From: Chlorophyllum brunneum | Lineage: Eukaryota > Basidiomycota > Agaricomycetes > Agaricales > Agaricaceae | Length of the DNA stretch: 64,000 bases | Reading direction: 5' to 3' | NCBI GenBank assembly: GCA_963576785.1 | Contig: OY756145.1 | Coordinates: forward strand, 2,108,001 to 2,172,000 | In this document: in pieces, positions 49,288 through 61,564 of the stretch | Layout: every line of letters starts with the position of its first letter | How positions within the stretch are numbered: position 1 is the stretch's first letter | Program-made: the position numbers and the translations under genes | The notes under the pieces: generated by a model | What the model saw: the letters and a program-made list of their open reading frames with translations, nothing else | Database searches by the model: none | Told to the model about the DNA's origin: nothing

Positions 49288-50710
49288 ATGGCTACTATTA
49301 CCACCCCCGTTACGGAGCTTTTTGGGATTAGACATCCTGTATTGCTTGCCGGGTGAGCAATACATCTGAGATCCGGGATTGGCTGGGTTGTCTGATAGTT
49401 CGGGAATTGATGTTTTAGTATGAATGTGGCTGCTGGCCCAGAGCTTGCGGCTGCTGTTACCAATGCTGGCGGTTTGGGTGTTATTGGTGGAGTTGGATAT
49501 ACCCCCAAGATCCTGCGTCAACAGGTAAGCACTCATCCCCCCTCCCTACAACACCATCACGGGATGTACTATCCCAAGCGTCGCGGTTTCATGGATTGAA
49601 ACCGTAAAACCTTCTTCCTTGACGTCAATTGCAGGAGGAACCAAGAGAGAGCATGGTGTACTGATTTGGCTTCCCGTTTTCCTTGTTTGTGTTTGTGCTC
49701 TAGATCCAAGCTATCAAGAATGATCTCGTTGACAAGAGTGCTCCTTTTGGTGTTGACTTGCTCTTGCCTCAGGTTGGTGGAAGTGCGAGGAAGACCAACG
49801 TACGCGAATCCCCCCTTCCTAACTTCTCCGGTTTTCTAAATTCGCCTCCCGACTTCTTTCCAGTACGACTATACCGGGGGTAAACTAGGAGAACTCATCC
49901 AAGTCATCATTGATGAAAAGACCAAGCTTTTCGTCTCAGCTATCGGTGTTCCTCCCAAAGAAATCGTTGACCAGCTACATAAGGCTGGTATTTTCGTCAT
50001 GAACATGGTTGGTCACCCCAAACATGTCAAGAAGGCCTTAGACGTCGGTGTCGATATCATTTGTGCTCAGGCTAGTGAAGGTGGAGGTCACACTGGTGAT
50101 ATCCCTGCCTCAGTCTTGATCCCTGCTTGTGTCGATGAAGTCAAGGGACGTAAGTCGTCTTTGACTGGACAACCCATCTATGTGATTGGTGCTGGTGCTG
50201 TGTATGATGGTCGGGGCCTTGCGGCAAATTTGGCTTGGGGTGCTCAGGCTGTTTGTGAGTATCTCGCTCTCCAGTATCCGGTTGGTTCTGTGGCCTGATG
50301 AAATATCAGGGGTTGGTACCCGTTTTGTTGCCTCTGTCGAGGCTGGTGCACCTAAAATGCACAAGGAGCTCATCTTAAGCGCTGGTTATGAAGATGCCGT
50401 CACAACCGTTATTTATACCGGCCGTCCCCTCCGCGTGAGGAATACGCCCTACGTTAAAGATTGGAATGAGAACAGGCAGGGGGAGATCAAAGAACTCACT
50501 TCAAAGGGTATCATTCCTCACTACCGTGAACTCGAGAAGGACCCTTCTAAATCTCTCCCTGGACGTCCTTGGCTCATGGGCCGTGTGTCCGCCCTGATTC
50601 ACGAGGTCCTCCCTGCTAAAGTGATCGTGGATTCCATGGTTAACGACGCTGCGGCGATTTTGGAAAAGAATGCGTCGCTTGTGAAGGTTTCTCCAAAGAC
50701 CAAGCTTTAA
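49288..50710 (+). CDS. Nitronate monooxygenase (2-nitropropane dioxygenase family)
   Basis: FMN-dependent oxidation of alkyl nitronates such as propionate-3-nitronate. ATG 49288 gives MATITTPVTELFGIRHPVLL, then after introns GMNVAAGPELAAAVTNAGGL then GVIGG, IQAIKNDLVDKSAPFGVDLL and YDYTGGKLGELIQVIIDEKT. The flavin-binding block is ICAQASEGGGHTGDIPASVL, with the His expected near FMN; IYVIGAGAVYDGRGLAANLA then GVGTRFVASVEAGAPKMHKE follow. The C-terminal half has TGRPLRVRNTPYVKDWNENR and ends VKVSPKTKL; TAA at 50708. About 350 residues, five introns. The start is the only ATG in front of the conserved TPVTELFGI block. Confidence 0.9.
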
Positions 50711-51126
50711 GGTTTAAAGAGGTTGTTTGGAATAGGATGGTTTGGTTTAAAAATGTCTTTATACCTCTGGGCAGTGGTTGAACACGCAATATTTGTACTG
50801 TTTAACATACGTATATCTAGCATGTATGTATTCTTCTTTATTGTCGTTCATTAATTTTTTCCTTTCTCAGTCGTAGACGTCATTCCGAGCTGCAAAGGGG
50901 CCGGTGAATATCTTTTGATCTAGTATCGGGATCTTACCCTGCTCGCTTTGTGACTTCGGATCACCCTTGCCCATCCGCTTGTTCGGGTGTCCTCTAATCT
51001 CGTCGCGGTGGCATTTACTCCCCCGTTGTGCGCGGATCACGCGACTTGTTGAAGATATGACCTTAAAAAGGTTTGAAGCCTGTCTTCTTGGGTCAAACTG
51101 TGGAGTTGTGCCTCTTGTTCACCTCG

Positions 51127-52283
51127 GAGGCCATGTCACAACATTACCAACTTCATGAAGACATAACACACCAATCTGAGCACTATGACAAACCCTGTGA
51201 AATATCTAGACCAATATTGTTATACTAATCACATCTATACTCATGAAATATATGAGTTTTGTATTCTGCACACATCTTGACCACAAATGCTCAAGGCACT
51301 AGTTCTATATACACATATTCTCTGCCATTGCTACCACTTCACTGATTGCACTCTCTCTTCCCCCTCCTCCCAACCTTGGTACCATCAAGGGATTTGCCTA
51401 TTTCTTGTATGAGTTCCCTGAGACCTTTGTCTTTCCTCCTGAACCCAAAGTGGTACTATTTTGTTACAGAGTACAATTGCACCCACTCCATTTTCCCTGG
51501 GATTTGGATCACTCCAATTCTCTTTTCTTTTCTTTTGATTATGTTACAGTTTGTAATTCCACAAGTTATTTATTTTTTAGGCAAATGGAATATCATAGAG
51601 TACAGGAAGAGCTGGTTAGTTCACTCTCATTTCCTTACAACCTTATCATGGTTGGCATTGTGTTTCTGAATGTACAATGAGATCATTAAACATTTGTTTG
51701 CTTTGTCAGTCCCAGGCAGATGTTGTCAAATATTAAACAACTGATGGAGCCAAGATTCAGCAATTAATTCCCATTGAGTTGCATCAAGGTCAAGGTGTAT
51801 CTTCTAGGTAATTGATTGCATTTGGAATGACAAAAATCACTAGTACCTGGATTAAGCCTTTAAAATTCCTAGTTTGCAGAATCATAAATAATACAAGTAC
51901 ATAGATGGGGCTGCAATAGGATGACTTGTCCTTGTGGGTGCTTGTTAATAAGATGGACACTCCAAGTAACAAGCATCCTCAGATCAGTACATTATCCAAG
52001 TTCTTTGTACAATGAGACTTGGAGTAAATCTATGCCCAAGGAAGAAAATGACTTCTATCACTAATATCTCTTTATCTAGTAGTCCTCATCTCAGCTGGAA
52101 GTCTAATAATCTAAGATACTGTATCTGTGTAGTGACTTCCTTTGTTGAGTTTCTGGGAAGAGTGTGACCATGGGCAGTCAGTACTAGTCAGTTATGGCTA
52201 TGTGGAGGTGAATTGCTACCAAATCAGTCTTGGACCTTCACCTCATCTCCATCAGGCAAGCATTAATGTTAAAGCATTAATAA
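51127..52283. mobile_element. CpG-free AT-rich block, probable decayed transposable element
   Basis: Reading all lines, I find no CG dinucleotide from 51127 to 52283 (1,157 bp) and only two more, at 52284 and 52415, before normal density returns at 52511. The neighbouring genes have several CpGs per 60 bases. Such depletion fits methylated, deaminated repeats in basidiomycetes. Short frames are open for 60-107 codons but show no known domain, so no family can be named. A candidate terminal repeat, TG...CA, spans 51196-51372. Confidence 0.55.
51196..51372 (+). repeat. Candidate solo/5' LTR (weak)
   Basis: Starts TGTGAAATATCTAG and ends CTCCTCCCA, followed 3 bases later by TTGGTACCATCAAGG, which could be a degenerate tRNA primer-binding site. 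A TATATA element lies inside at about 51306. No second copy was found in the window and no target duplication is visible. Confidence 0.25.
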
Positions 52284-53750
52284 CGGGTGTCCTGGACAGC
52301 TTCCAAAACAGATACAAGAAATTATGGGTGCCAGTGCTATTCAAAGGTAAACTCAGCTGGATCAAGATCTTGATACCAATTATGCCTCAGGTAAAATGTG
52401 TGAATTATTGGTGTCGTACCTCTATTGAACCCCAATCCCTTGAATGAGTGGACCTGGTAGCATGGCTTATGGTTGACATAAAGTAAAGCTGGGCAACCAA
52501 GTGAGAATGTCGCAATTCTCCTCTTTGGCGAGGTGGAACATCGCACGCAACAAAAAATATTATCACCCCACATGGGTAGGTATGTGTAAGTGTAGTCGGT
52601 GTCCTTGGGGGCTGGATGGCATCCGGCCGATGTGACGGCACCTCGTTCTCCGATGCTCGTGTGTTCGAAGGTTCCGTAGCGGCCAAGGTGCCCAAAGTGT
52701 TTGATGCCTGCACACCAAGAGTTTATTCTTCTGGTTTGGAAACAGCACCAGCCTCGGCTACCTCAGCATCGTCCGCGAAGCTTTATCTTGCCATAACCGT
52801 TACATATGGCAATTACATATATGAAGAGCGGAATAGAGAAAGGCGAATGGGCATGGGACCTTGAGAAACGTGTGAATGCGCAACCACGAAGGCGTCTCGG
52901 AATAGATAGGTGGTGTAAAAAAGGTTTAGTAGGACTGATTATCAGAGTGCGTATCATTGTTGGGGTGGAGTAAGTGAACCAAGATTAGCTATCGCAAAAG
53001 ATACAGTACGGCAACGCAGCGGTTAAAGCATTTTTAACCAACAACCAACAACCCCAAATACTCAAATTACACTGTGCATGCTGTTGATCATGACTGGACC
53101 GTCCCCGATACTCACAGCGTTCTCCAATATTTCCCCCCACCTCTCCGTCCACTTATCTGTAATATGGTAACATCGGATAAAGCACCTAGAGTTATATTGA
53201 GCTGCGGATCATCTAAACCATCCCTATTATCATAACAAGATGCGAAAGTGACGAAGCTGAAACATCGAAGTGTGGGTTGTCGCTTTTCCTTTTTGATGAC
53301 CATGACCATGTGGGACTAGCTCCCCGTTGACGTTGATGACGGATTCGTGAGAAAAGCCGACATGGCTTTGCACTCTTTTACACTCTGACTGTTACCCTCT
53401 TACCCGAAGGTGGCGTCTAATCACAGATCAAGGTAGCAAAGTCTCAAGGTGATTCATCCATGGGACCGGGTGCATAGGGCGCAGAGCTCAACAGTACTTT
53501 CACCCACCTCTGGTGATACCGAGACTGTGAACGCTCCTACTGCCAAACATATTGGTTCGCCTTTGGGCATTTACGGGCGCGTTGTCGCTCGGTGCGATCA
53601 AACCTCCGACAGCACGAAGTCAGAAGCGAGTGGTTGCCCTATTTTTATTCTCATGCTATTCTCAGCAATATCACTATACACTTGATTTACACTTTATTTA
53701 CGGTGTGGAGCTGATCTTCTGATTTTCACTTAGGCAGCTCTCTTCGTGCA

Positions 53751-53757
53751 TATAAAG
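53751..53757 (+). promoter_or_regulatory. TATA box of the membrane-protein gene
   Basis: TATAAAG at 53751, 47 bp before the ATG at 53798. ATGs at 53763 and 53766 lie too close to the box to be in the mRNA. Confidence 0.55.
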
Positions 53758-53797
53758 GGGCCATGATGTACTATTGGCGATTCATTATTATTCGCCC

Positions 53798-55058
53798 ATG
53801 GCAAATGCACTGATCCAACTTCAAGGTGAGTGTATCTGGTTAGGTTCATGTTTTGGGGGTTCTTGAACCATCCTTCCTAGTGGCATGCGCAACCTGTACC
53901 GGCGTCGCCATCCTCACTACTCTATTTCGCATTTCTGTACGAATCAGGAAAAGCCGATTGTGGATAGACGATGTCAGCAAGCCCATTGGTTTCTCTTGCG
54001 AGCATTTCTAAGTGGTGCTCTCTTAGGCATTAGCTGTGTTCAGCATGGGGACATTGATAACCCAGCTGATTGCTGCCTTTCTCGATTCGAGTAGGTGCTT
54101 GATGCTCGATGTACTCAAGGCATCTCAACCAAATTGTTAATACATCACAGAGCATCTCGGTGGCGTCGCACGTTACTATCTCGTGTCAAACACATTCTAT
54201 GCTGCTATATGGTAAGTCTCTTTTTTTCTTCCTTGTACACGTCACAAGCTTTTCCCTCAAAATATAGCTTATATCGTGCAATATACTGACACCAAATTGA
54301 TACCTCTAGGTCCGCGCGCTTGTCCATCCTGTTTTCTATAATCCGAATCACCCACACCCTCCAAACAAATCGCCTTCTTTACACTTTCTGTGCCTTGTTC
54401 CTCATTACCTGGCTCGTTCTTACTGCTCAGCTATATTGGGAGTGCGAGACAAAAACTGCGTGGAAACACATGGCGGTCCCACAATGTAATCTTAGTATTG
54501 CCGTTGCCATCTGCCAAATCGTCGGTAAGCATTTGGTTCACCAATACCAAATGGCTTTAAGAACTAAATTTATGGACACCTGACCTCTAGCGGATGTAAT
54601 TTCCGACAGTGTACTCTTGCTTGCTCCTATACGGTTATTTATGGTCATCCAGGATGCAAAACTACGCTACCGCGCGATGGTGATCTTTGGTACTTGTATC
54701 ATAACCACCATTGTGTCCCTCGTGCATGCTGCCTACCTATTCGAGGCCAAGGATAATGCTATCCGTATATCAGCTGTCATTGAGGTGAGGACCGGATACA
54801 TTGGAGGCGGACAAATACCAACATATTTCCACCTATCTACAGAATGCTGTATCTCTCATCGTGTGCAACGTTCCCATAATGGTTACAGCTATGATCAAAC
54901 TCCGGGAAAAGGGTAGCTTCTTCAGATCATCACCATCAGCTGCCCTTCCAGCTTTTCGCAAGTCCGCGGATAGTCGACCGGCAACGTCAATCTTCAGTGT
55001 GCATCGTTCCAGGCCGACTTTTGGTAATCTCAGCAGTCATACATCGTCGTCAGTGTAG
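53798..55058 (+). CDS. Orphan multi-pass membrane protein (fungal family, about 7 TM)
   Basis: ATG 53798 reads MANALIQLQVACATCTGVAI across a first intron, then LTTLFRISVRIRKSRLWIDD. Later exons give ALAVFSMGTLITQLIAAFLD, HLGGVARYYLVSNTFYAAIW, SARLSILFSIIRITHTLQTN, RLLYTFCALFLITWLVLTAQ and LYWECETKTAWKHMAVPQCN. Then come VADVISDSVLLLAPIRLFMV, FGTCIITTIVSLVHAAYLFE and NAVSLIVCNVPIMVTAMIKL. About seven hydrophobic segments and a Ser-rich cytoplasmic tail ending SSHTSSSV; TAG at 55056. The CETK...QC cysteines and the layout match the Agaricomycete integral membrane proteins that resemble rhodopsin-type fungal receptors. I know no ligand or function. About 340 residues, seven or more exons. Confidence 0.75.
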
Positions 55059-55550
55059 TTGATGATTGTAATTTGGCTTGTGCGGGGCCGACTAATACTC
55101 TCTACCGGAAATCCTATTGTACTATCCAGTATTTCTCACCTGTCTTTTCGTGGTCGACAATGTCATTTTCGAAACGAGTGTTTTAGGAACTTCACACGGT
55201 TGATAGCAAGACTAGGCTTTGTTGAAAGGAATGATCATCAGTACCTCGAGTTATTTGATGCTGTTACTCGGCAGACACGCCTGCTAGTATGTCTCTAGGA
55301 AGAGGTGCATTCGTGGGGACCATGACGGGTTGGATCTCGTTCATCCGGGTTCCAGTGGAATTAACTCTGTACGCGGTCGTCGGGTTATATTGGACAGGTA
55401 TTTCGTTCGTACCCTCTCGTCTATACATTACGAATCGTAAAATTGCGGTGCCTATGTGCTACATGCATGTGTGAGGTAGTAATGTTCTGAGAGAGTAAAA
55501 GGAGATGTGGGAGAGATACAGGAGAATAAGGCACCGGCCGTTCTGTTGTA
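55059..55550. other. Convergent 3' intergenic region
   Basis: 492 bp between the stops of the membrane protein and the RhoGEF. Short frames only; nothing recognised. Confidence 0.4.
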
Positions 55551-58500
55551 TTATGAGCGATAGCTTGCTGCGGCTCGCAAGGGAGGGGATCTTGGTGGCG
55601 AAAAGGAGGGCTGGAAATGAGCTGCTGCCGGAGGAGATGCGATGGGGTCTGGTAGATATAAAGGTATTGTGGGCACCAGCTCAAAGACGTGCTGGTAAGT
55701 CCCTCGACCGGATCGTCCGGCCTGCTGAAACTGAGGTTCCGAAGGATTATTCATTACTGCATGAACCTTGGGCTCCTGTGACATATTCTCGTCGGGACCC
55801 TCAGAGATTATTACCGCAGGGGATAAGTCCGCACCACGCCCATCCCAGACACATCGGACATCAGCTCCCGGGATAATTTGTGCAAGACGGCCTGTATCGA
55901 CGTGCCGGACCTCAATAAAATGAGGGTCGAAGAGGAGGATATAAGGCGCATGAAGGGCGACACATTCAACGGTGCCCTCCCACTCAACAGTCGAGTTCCT
56001 CCGGGAGGGATCCCCGTGTTTATTGACGTAAAGGCCAAATTCTGAGTATAGTTTGAGGATAAGGTGTATACCAAGGGACAGGTGAGCTTACCGTTATAAC
56101 AGAGGATGAATTCTTCGTCGTTGACTCTAAACATCCCGAGCGCTCGGGCAGATTCACAACGCTGAGCAAGGCGGGAGTCTTGTATGACAGGTATTGCGAC
56201 GCTGCTCAAGCTAAGAAAAATTAGATCCTGGGTAATTTTGTATAGCTGACAGTTCAAGAGACCTACTTCTCGATCTGCATGATCTCAAAGCCTTTTTGAC
56301 TGAGAATCGCAATCCTTGCCCTAAGAAAAATAAGATCGTAGCACTCTGAGGCTAGCATAAAATGTTTGTAGTATCGGAACCAGTCGGATTTGTTTTGCCT
56401 GAAGATGGAGCTAATGCCGGTGTTGGCCTTCGGGCGCTCGCTGATCTTATCGGCGACAGGTTCCAGAGCATAGAACACACTCTCCGACTATGTTATGCAT
56501 CAAGGAACTTGACCCTGATTAAGTTTGGTTGGAGACTCACCCCTCTCTTCTTCATGTATACCACGAGTGTCCTATTCTGGATTGTACCGACGGTGAAGAA
56601 TTGCACTTCTTTGCCTGTATTCAGCCGCTGCGGGTTAACTGATGCAAGTGGGTTGTTTGGCTGAGTGGGCACCAAGGCCTCGATATGGTAGGCAAATAAA
56701 GTTTTGTCTGCGAGTACCAGAAAAAGGCCGAAATCTTCGAGCATAGCACACTGAGTCACGTTACGGAGGTGAAGCACGCGACGCATCGCTATCCAGAAAG
56801 ACGTTAATAATGGCTGGGATAAGTATTTTCAGAACACTGACACCGAGGGTCGCGAAGGAAGCCAATCCAGACGCCTTCTGCACAACCAATCGCAACAAGT
56901 TTGCGGTCGTCTTGTGTGGCTTGAAACTATTATCAGGGTCGGAGAGCAAGGGGACGGTGCGTCAACCTACTGAATGGGACTGAGCAAGTTACCTTGCCAC
57001 CAAAAGAAGTTGCGTCATTCCATGATGGGACGCTTGAAACAGACACCAGAAACGTATCTTGGCTCAGCGTCTCCATCTCAAACACCTTGTTCAATTCCAT
57101 GACCACCCTCCTTAGACCCAGAGTCTCGTCCAGTTTTCTCTGCCACTCAGTTCGCACTGATGTTGATTCAGCGTAAAGGACATGTTGTCCCGCCGGTCGA
57201 CCCGTGTGGTGAAAGGTAAGAGGGTACAATAGGCCATTGTCAGTACTATCGTTTCGATTGTGGCCCGACCCTGTAGGGCTTTGGGGGTTTCGGTCATTAC
57301 GTCGACTGCGAAAAAGGCTGGTAGGTCGCTGAATCGGTGGCTCATCAAATTTGACCAACGAGAGCAGGTCAAGAGGTATGGGCTGAAAAAACTAGGTTAC
57401 AACCATTGAAACCTGGCAGTTCAAGCGTACTTACCCGTTGGGTGACATGATATTCAATCGTATTATCCTTGGATTTGGGCTTCGTCATCACAACTGTAGG
57501 GGTCAGCGAGAGAGCATAGGGGATGGAGGCTGCGACATACAGTAATTATCGAAGAGGGTGACAAATAACTCTGTCCAGTCACTCCGGCCTATGCCTCCGC
57601 CTCCTTCAGACTGGCGGTACAACTTTCCTGTGTGGATCAATGACCGAGAATCATTAAGTAGATCCATATCCTGTTTGTGGGCTTCATGAGTCCTTAAATC
57701 AAAAGCAGACGCTTGACTACTGACGAAGTGTTCTCCGGGTTTGAAGACAATCGACGAGTTGAATTTCCACAGGTCGACCTTTTGCTTGGCTGACATGACA
57801 CCAGGCTCCGTATCCTTGCCCAAGGATTTGAGGATCTCAATCACATTTGGGATCGCGCTCCTATCTTCATGACCGGGAGGAGAGGCCTCGAGAATCCCCT
57901 TCAACAGCAGCTCATATCTGAGTAACCGGGGAATGGGTCGATATATGAAATGCGTCATCGGTAGACGTTGAGCACTTGGGTGCCGTATTGCATTCTGCTC
58001 CGTCTTAGTACCATATCGCTGGACCAGGAGCATAGCCAGGCTCACATCATGAAAAGCCTGAAAGGCAACATTTTTCTCCCTTTCGTCCTCGACACGATAA
58101 GCCGCGATAGGATAATTCGGGATGTATTCCAAGTACGCTTCCCTGAAGTTGAGAGCCGTATCAAACACAGCAGCGGTGACACTTGGGATCCGAGGGTGGT
58201 GTTCACGTTGGATGTGGTGAAGTTGCTCCACGAGCCGCTGGTGGTACATGGTAATCTCTTGAATGTTGCTGAAGACCTCTTGGAGGAACTGAGGAAGTCT
58301 GTCTCTCGGGATAATCGAAGGGTCCGCTTCCTGTAATGGTGTTATAAAGATCTTTATGCCCGTCAGAATTGAAAACAACGGCCAAGGGTATATTGTATCA
58401 CCTTGTTGATGTTATGGAGGTCCTTCACATAGTCCATCTCGGTCGCAATGAGCTCGAAGATAATCCTGGAGAACATGAGAAAGCTATAAAGCGAGGCGTA

Positions 58501-61188
58501 ACACTCACGATTGGCGTTTGGCTTCTTCTCTCGAGAAATACTGTCTCTCAGGTGGAGTCACGAGATCTGACCACTCCCATTTCTTCATCGACCCTCTCAT
58601 CGCTGTCTCCTGGAAGGTGTGCACCTGCGACAGTGTCTGAAGCTTGTTGAGCGCCTTTATGGCCTCCGTCAAAAATTCACCGTCAGGATTTCCCCGATCT
58701 GTTTCCTTGTATATGGCCTCCAGTAACACTCGGTACTTCTGGAGATGTTCAACGGGCCGGTTCAAGAAGTGCTTGAGGTCGAGACGCGGCGATTGCCCAA
58801 GGCGGGTAGTCTGTCTCCTAGCACAAGTCTTAACCCGAAATGTGAGTTATACCCTAGAAGTTGAAACATATATACGAACCTCAATAAACACCCTCAAGTC
58901 AGGGTTCCTTTCAAGTTCTTCTCGCAGCAATCTCTCTGCGATAGGATGGTGTCCAATGTACGTAGGATAAACGTCTTTGAAGTCCGTCGTTGCTGCGTCC
59001 AAGAATATATCACCGATTCCTCCCACAATTGGTGCCTGCTCCCGTTGCCTGACATAAAGGGCTTCCAGCAATCGCTTGTTTATATCCCGCACTTGGATTA
59101 TGTTACCAAATACTTCGTCAACGAACTCTTGCGAATGTCCTGAACTGACATGAAGACCAGAATTACGAAGTGGTTCAATGAAAACCGTTTCTACAACGTT
59201 GAGGTCGTGAACGTATTGTTCTTCCTTGCTCAGGAGTTTGTGAATGATCCTGAGGAGCGACTTAATTAGCAGCGAATTGGACGCAAATATAATGGAGTCC
59301 TACGTCTGTCGATTAATCTCGTATTCAGTGAGGGAGTTGAGTAAATCCTCTGGGACGGTATTAGGCCAGGGATCTTGTTGAGGACCTGACAGCGTCTCTG
59401 TTGCAGGCGGGAGTTGCTTGAGCCCCTATACAATCCGTCAGAGTAGAGCAACAAGGACAACGTATATACCCGCCTTGCGAGGGCACGAGTACGAATAGCA
59501 ATGATCGTCGTCAAACTCCCCACAACTTGGAGAATAACACCTGCTTAAGACAGTAACAACGCCTGTTGGGATCTCCGCCCTTTCCGAGGGGTCCTGGAAA
59601 TCATCCAAGAACATGTAGACGTCACCAACACCGTCTTGGAGAATGCGACCCCCCCATTCAACCTCATAGAAGAAGAGCTGACTTTGTAGGCTTCGAGAAA
59701 CGAGGAGAGCAGGTCGTCTGTCATCCAAGGAGCCACCGTGGTTCTCCCTCAGGTCGCGGGAGATATGAGAGTGGATGGTTGACTACGGGCGTATTTAGCC
59801 CAAGGGATTTTGGAACACCTCGAGATGCCTTACCACTATGTCTTTCCCCGTGAACGCGTTGGGATAAGGTATGCTCCCTTTGGTATGAGTATCTCGCGGA
59901 ACCTTATCATGAAGAAGCATTGCGAGGTTCGACAACAGAGAATAGTTGATGAAAATGCTCGTGTCGTCCTCTTCCGGCTGTTCCTCATACAGACCAATGT
60001 GTTCATTATCCCGAGCGCGGCCTGTGTCACGAGGGACTACAGACCCAAAATCAGATGGAGCAGGTCCGACCAGGATAAATCTGGAATTGCGCCGCCCGAG
60101 GTTTGCACCTTGGAGAACATGAGGCTCATCCGAGGCGAAATCATTATGATAGACGCGATCACGGGCATCGCGTAGCCTATCATAGGAGTCATGATCATGC
60201 AAAGAGCCACCTTGCGTGTCATCGTAGCTATCTCTCCCACCATAGCTATACCTCTGACTCCCGTAGTTAGAAGGACCAGGATCAGAAGGAAGAAAACGGA
60301 TATCCGTCCGCCCAGAATCATCTACATCACTTTGAGCACACAGCAGCTAGTTGCAAGTTGTGACGTACAAGTCCCGAAATCGCTTACAGCAGACCTACTT
60401 GCAAGTTGAGGAACATTAGAATTCAGTTCGGGAAGGGGGAAAGGCTGCACTTCTCCTGGGGGTCCGATTTCCAGCGTAAGTTCATGCTCACCGCGTGCTC
60501 TATACGGCGGCAAAGGCTGCATGGGGACTCCTGATTCATCAATGTCAGATCGCGTACCATTGCTCTCATCGTCGCTGACTGTATCATCTATCTCAGGCGA
60601 AGAATCGGTGATTTCAGGAGATGGTAATTCGGTAGGGGATAGTGAGGCAGGAGAGGATGGCGTGCAGACCTCCCGGCGTTTGCTATCGTTGGGCTGTGTA
60701 GAGACGCCAACATATGGGTCAATGGGAGCGGAAGAGGATGTACTAGGACTTAAATTGGGAGGTGTGGGGGGACCATTTGAAATGGTTGGGGGTTGCGGAA
60801 GAGGTCTGAAAGGCCGGCTGGCTGAGGATGGACCCGAGGGATCAATACGGGGTAGAGGTTGAGGAGGAAGAGGAGGAGGTGATGGGGCATTCGAAGGAAG
60901 AAATGTCCGTGATGCTGGTTGAAATCAGTAATCGCTTTTTCCCTTGGCATATCCAGTCAACCTACTTGTGTTCACACTGCTGGGTGTTGCCGGTTGGTTC
61001 GACCATGGGGAAGAAAGTTCGGTGCAAAATAGGCCAGTGGGGTCGTGAATATCAGAAAATGGGGATGCAGCTTCAGGCTCTTCAACTTCCTGTGTCTCGC
61101 TCAACTCTACTGGGCTCCCTTCATTGTGGCCGTTCACTCCTCCTTTCGGTGAATCCGGGGGGATTGACTGGTTGACGGATGTCGCCAT
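55551..61188 (-). CDS. Rho guanine nucleotide exchange factor, DEP-DH-DH-PH-CNH (ROM1/ROM2-related)
   Basis: The start at 61188 reads MATSVNQSIPPDSPKGGVNG; a long Pro/Ser-rich disordered region follows to about 60300. A DEP domain comes next (LLSNLAMLLHDKVPRDTHTK, PNAFTGKDIVSTIHSHISRD, ALLVSRSLQSQLFFYEVEWG), then the linker TGVVTVLSRCYSPSCGEFDD. DH-like block 1 (about 59300-58510): VRDINKRLLEALYVRQREQA, GHHPIAERLLREELERNPDL, FLNRPVEHLQKYRVLLEAIY. DH block 2 (about 58460-57800): IIFELIATEMDYVKDLHNIN, RLPQFLQEVFSNIQEITMYH, FIYRPIPRLLRYELLLKGIL. A PH domain follows, then CNH from about 57000: RKLVAIGCAEGVWIGF, MRRVLHLRNVTQCAMLEDFG, SARALGMFRVNDEEFILCYN. It ends PPLRAAASYRS; TAA at 55551-55553. 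It would activate Rho1 in cell-wall integrity signalling; the doubled DH is unusual. Confidence 0.85.
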
Positions 61189-61564
61189 AAACGCTGGTCC
61201 GAGCGAGTAATCGGTGGGTATCACGATGGTAATACACTAATAGTCGCTAGTTGTCCGTGCAAGAGCTCGTTGGCATGCGATAGAGTGCATACGATCTAAG
61301 GTTCAGTGAAGAGGGTATGTGAATGCGAAAGAGATTGTTCGCTGGTCATGGGATCACCATGGCTATTATTGGCGGTTGCTCCAGCCACCATTCCCGCCTC
61401 CGATTCAGCAAACCAACCCTTGGCTTGTTCCACTCACCCACACGATAGTCTTCCACAATCTGGCACTTAAATTTGACAAGTCCGTAATCGCGGCCCACAA
61501 CCCGCGCCTAGTTCTTAAGCAGCGGGAATTCTTGGAAACACCAATTGACAGAACGGAAATTTTC
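61189..61564. promoter_or_regulatory. Divergent promoter, RhoGEF / TRM140
   Basis: 376 bp between divergent starts. A minus-strand GTG frame extends the RhoGEF 12 codons upstream but no ATG supports it. No clear TATA box. Confidence 0.35.

Larger units (their letters stand above)
50711..53797. other. 3.1-kb gene-poor region around the CpG-free block
   Basis: From the NMO stop to the membrane-protein start. The middle (51127-52283) contains no CpG at all and is listed separately. The flanks have normal CpG content. Short frames in 52600-53690 show no recognisable domain. ACCAACAACCAACAACC repeats occur at 53036-53055. Confidence 0.5.

Noticed and set aside
51346..51680. Frames of 91-107 codons in the CpG-free block
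   Set aside because: No recognisable domain; the length is explained by low CpG and composition, and start and stop fit no splice pattern I could defend.
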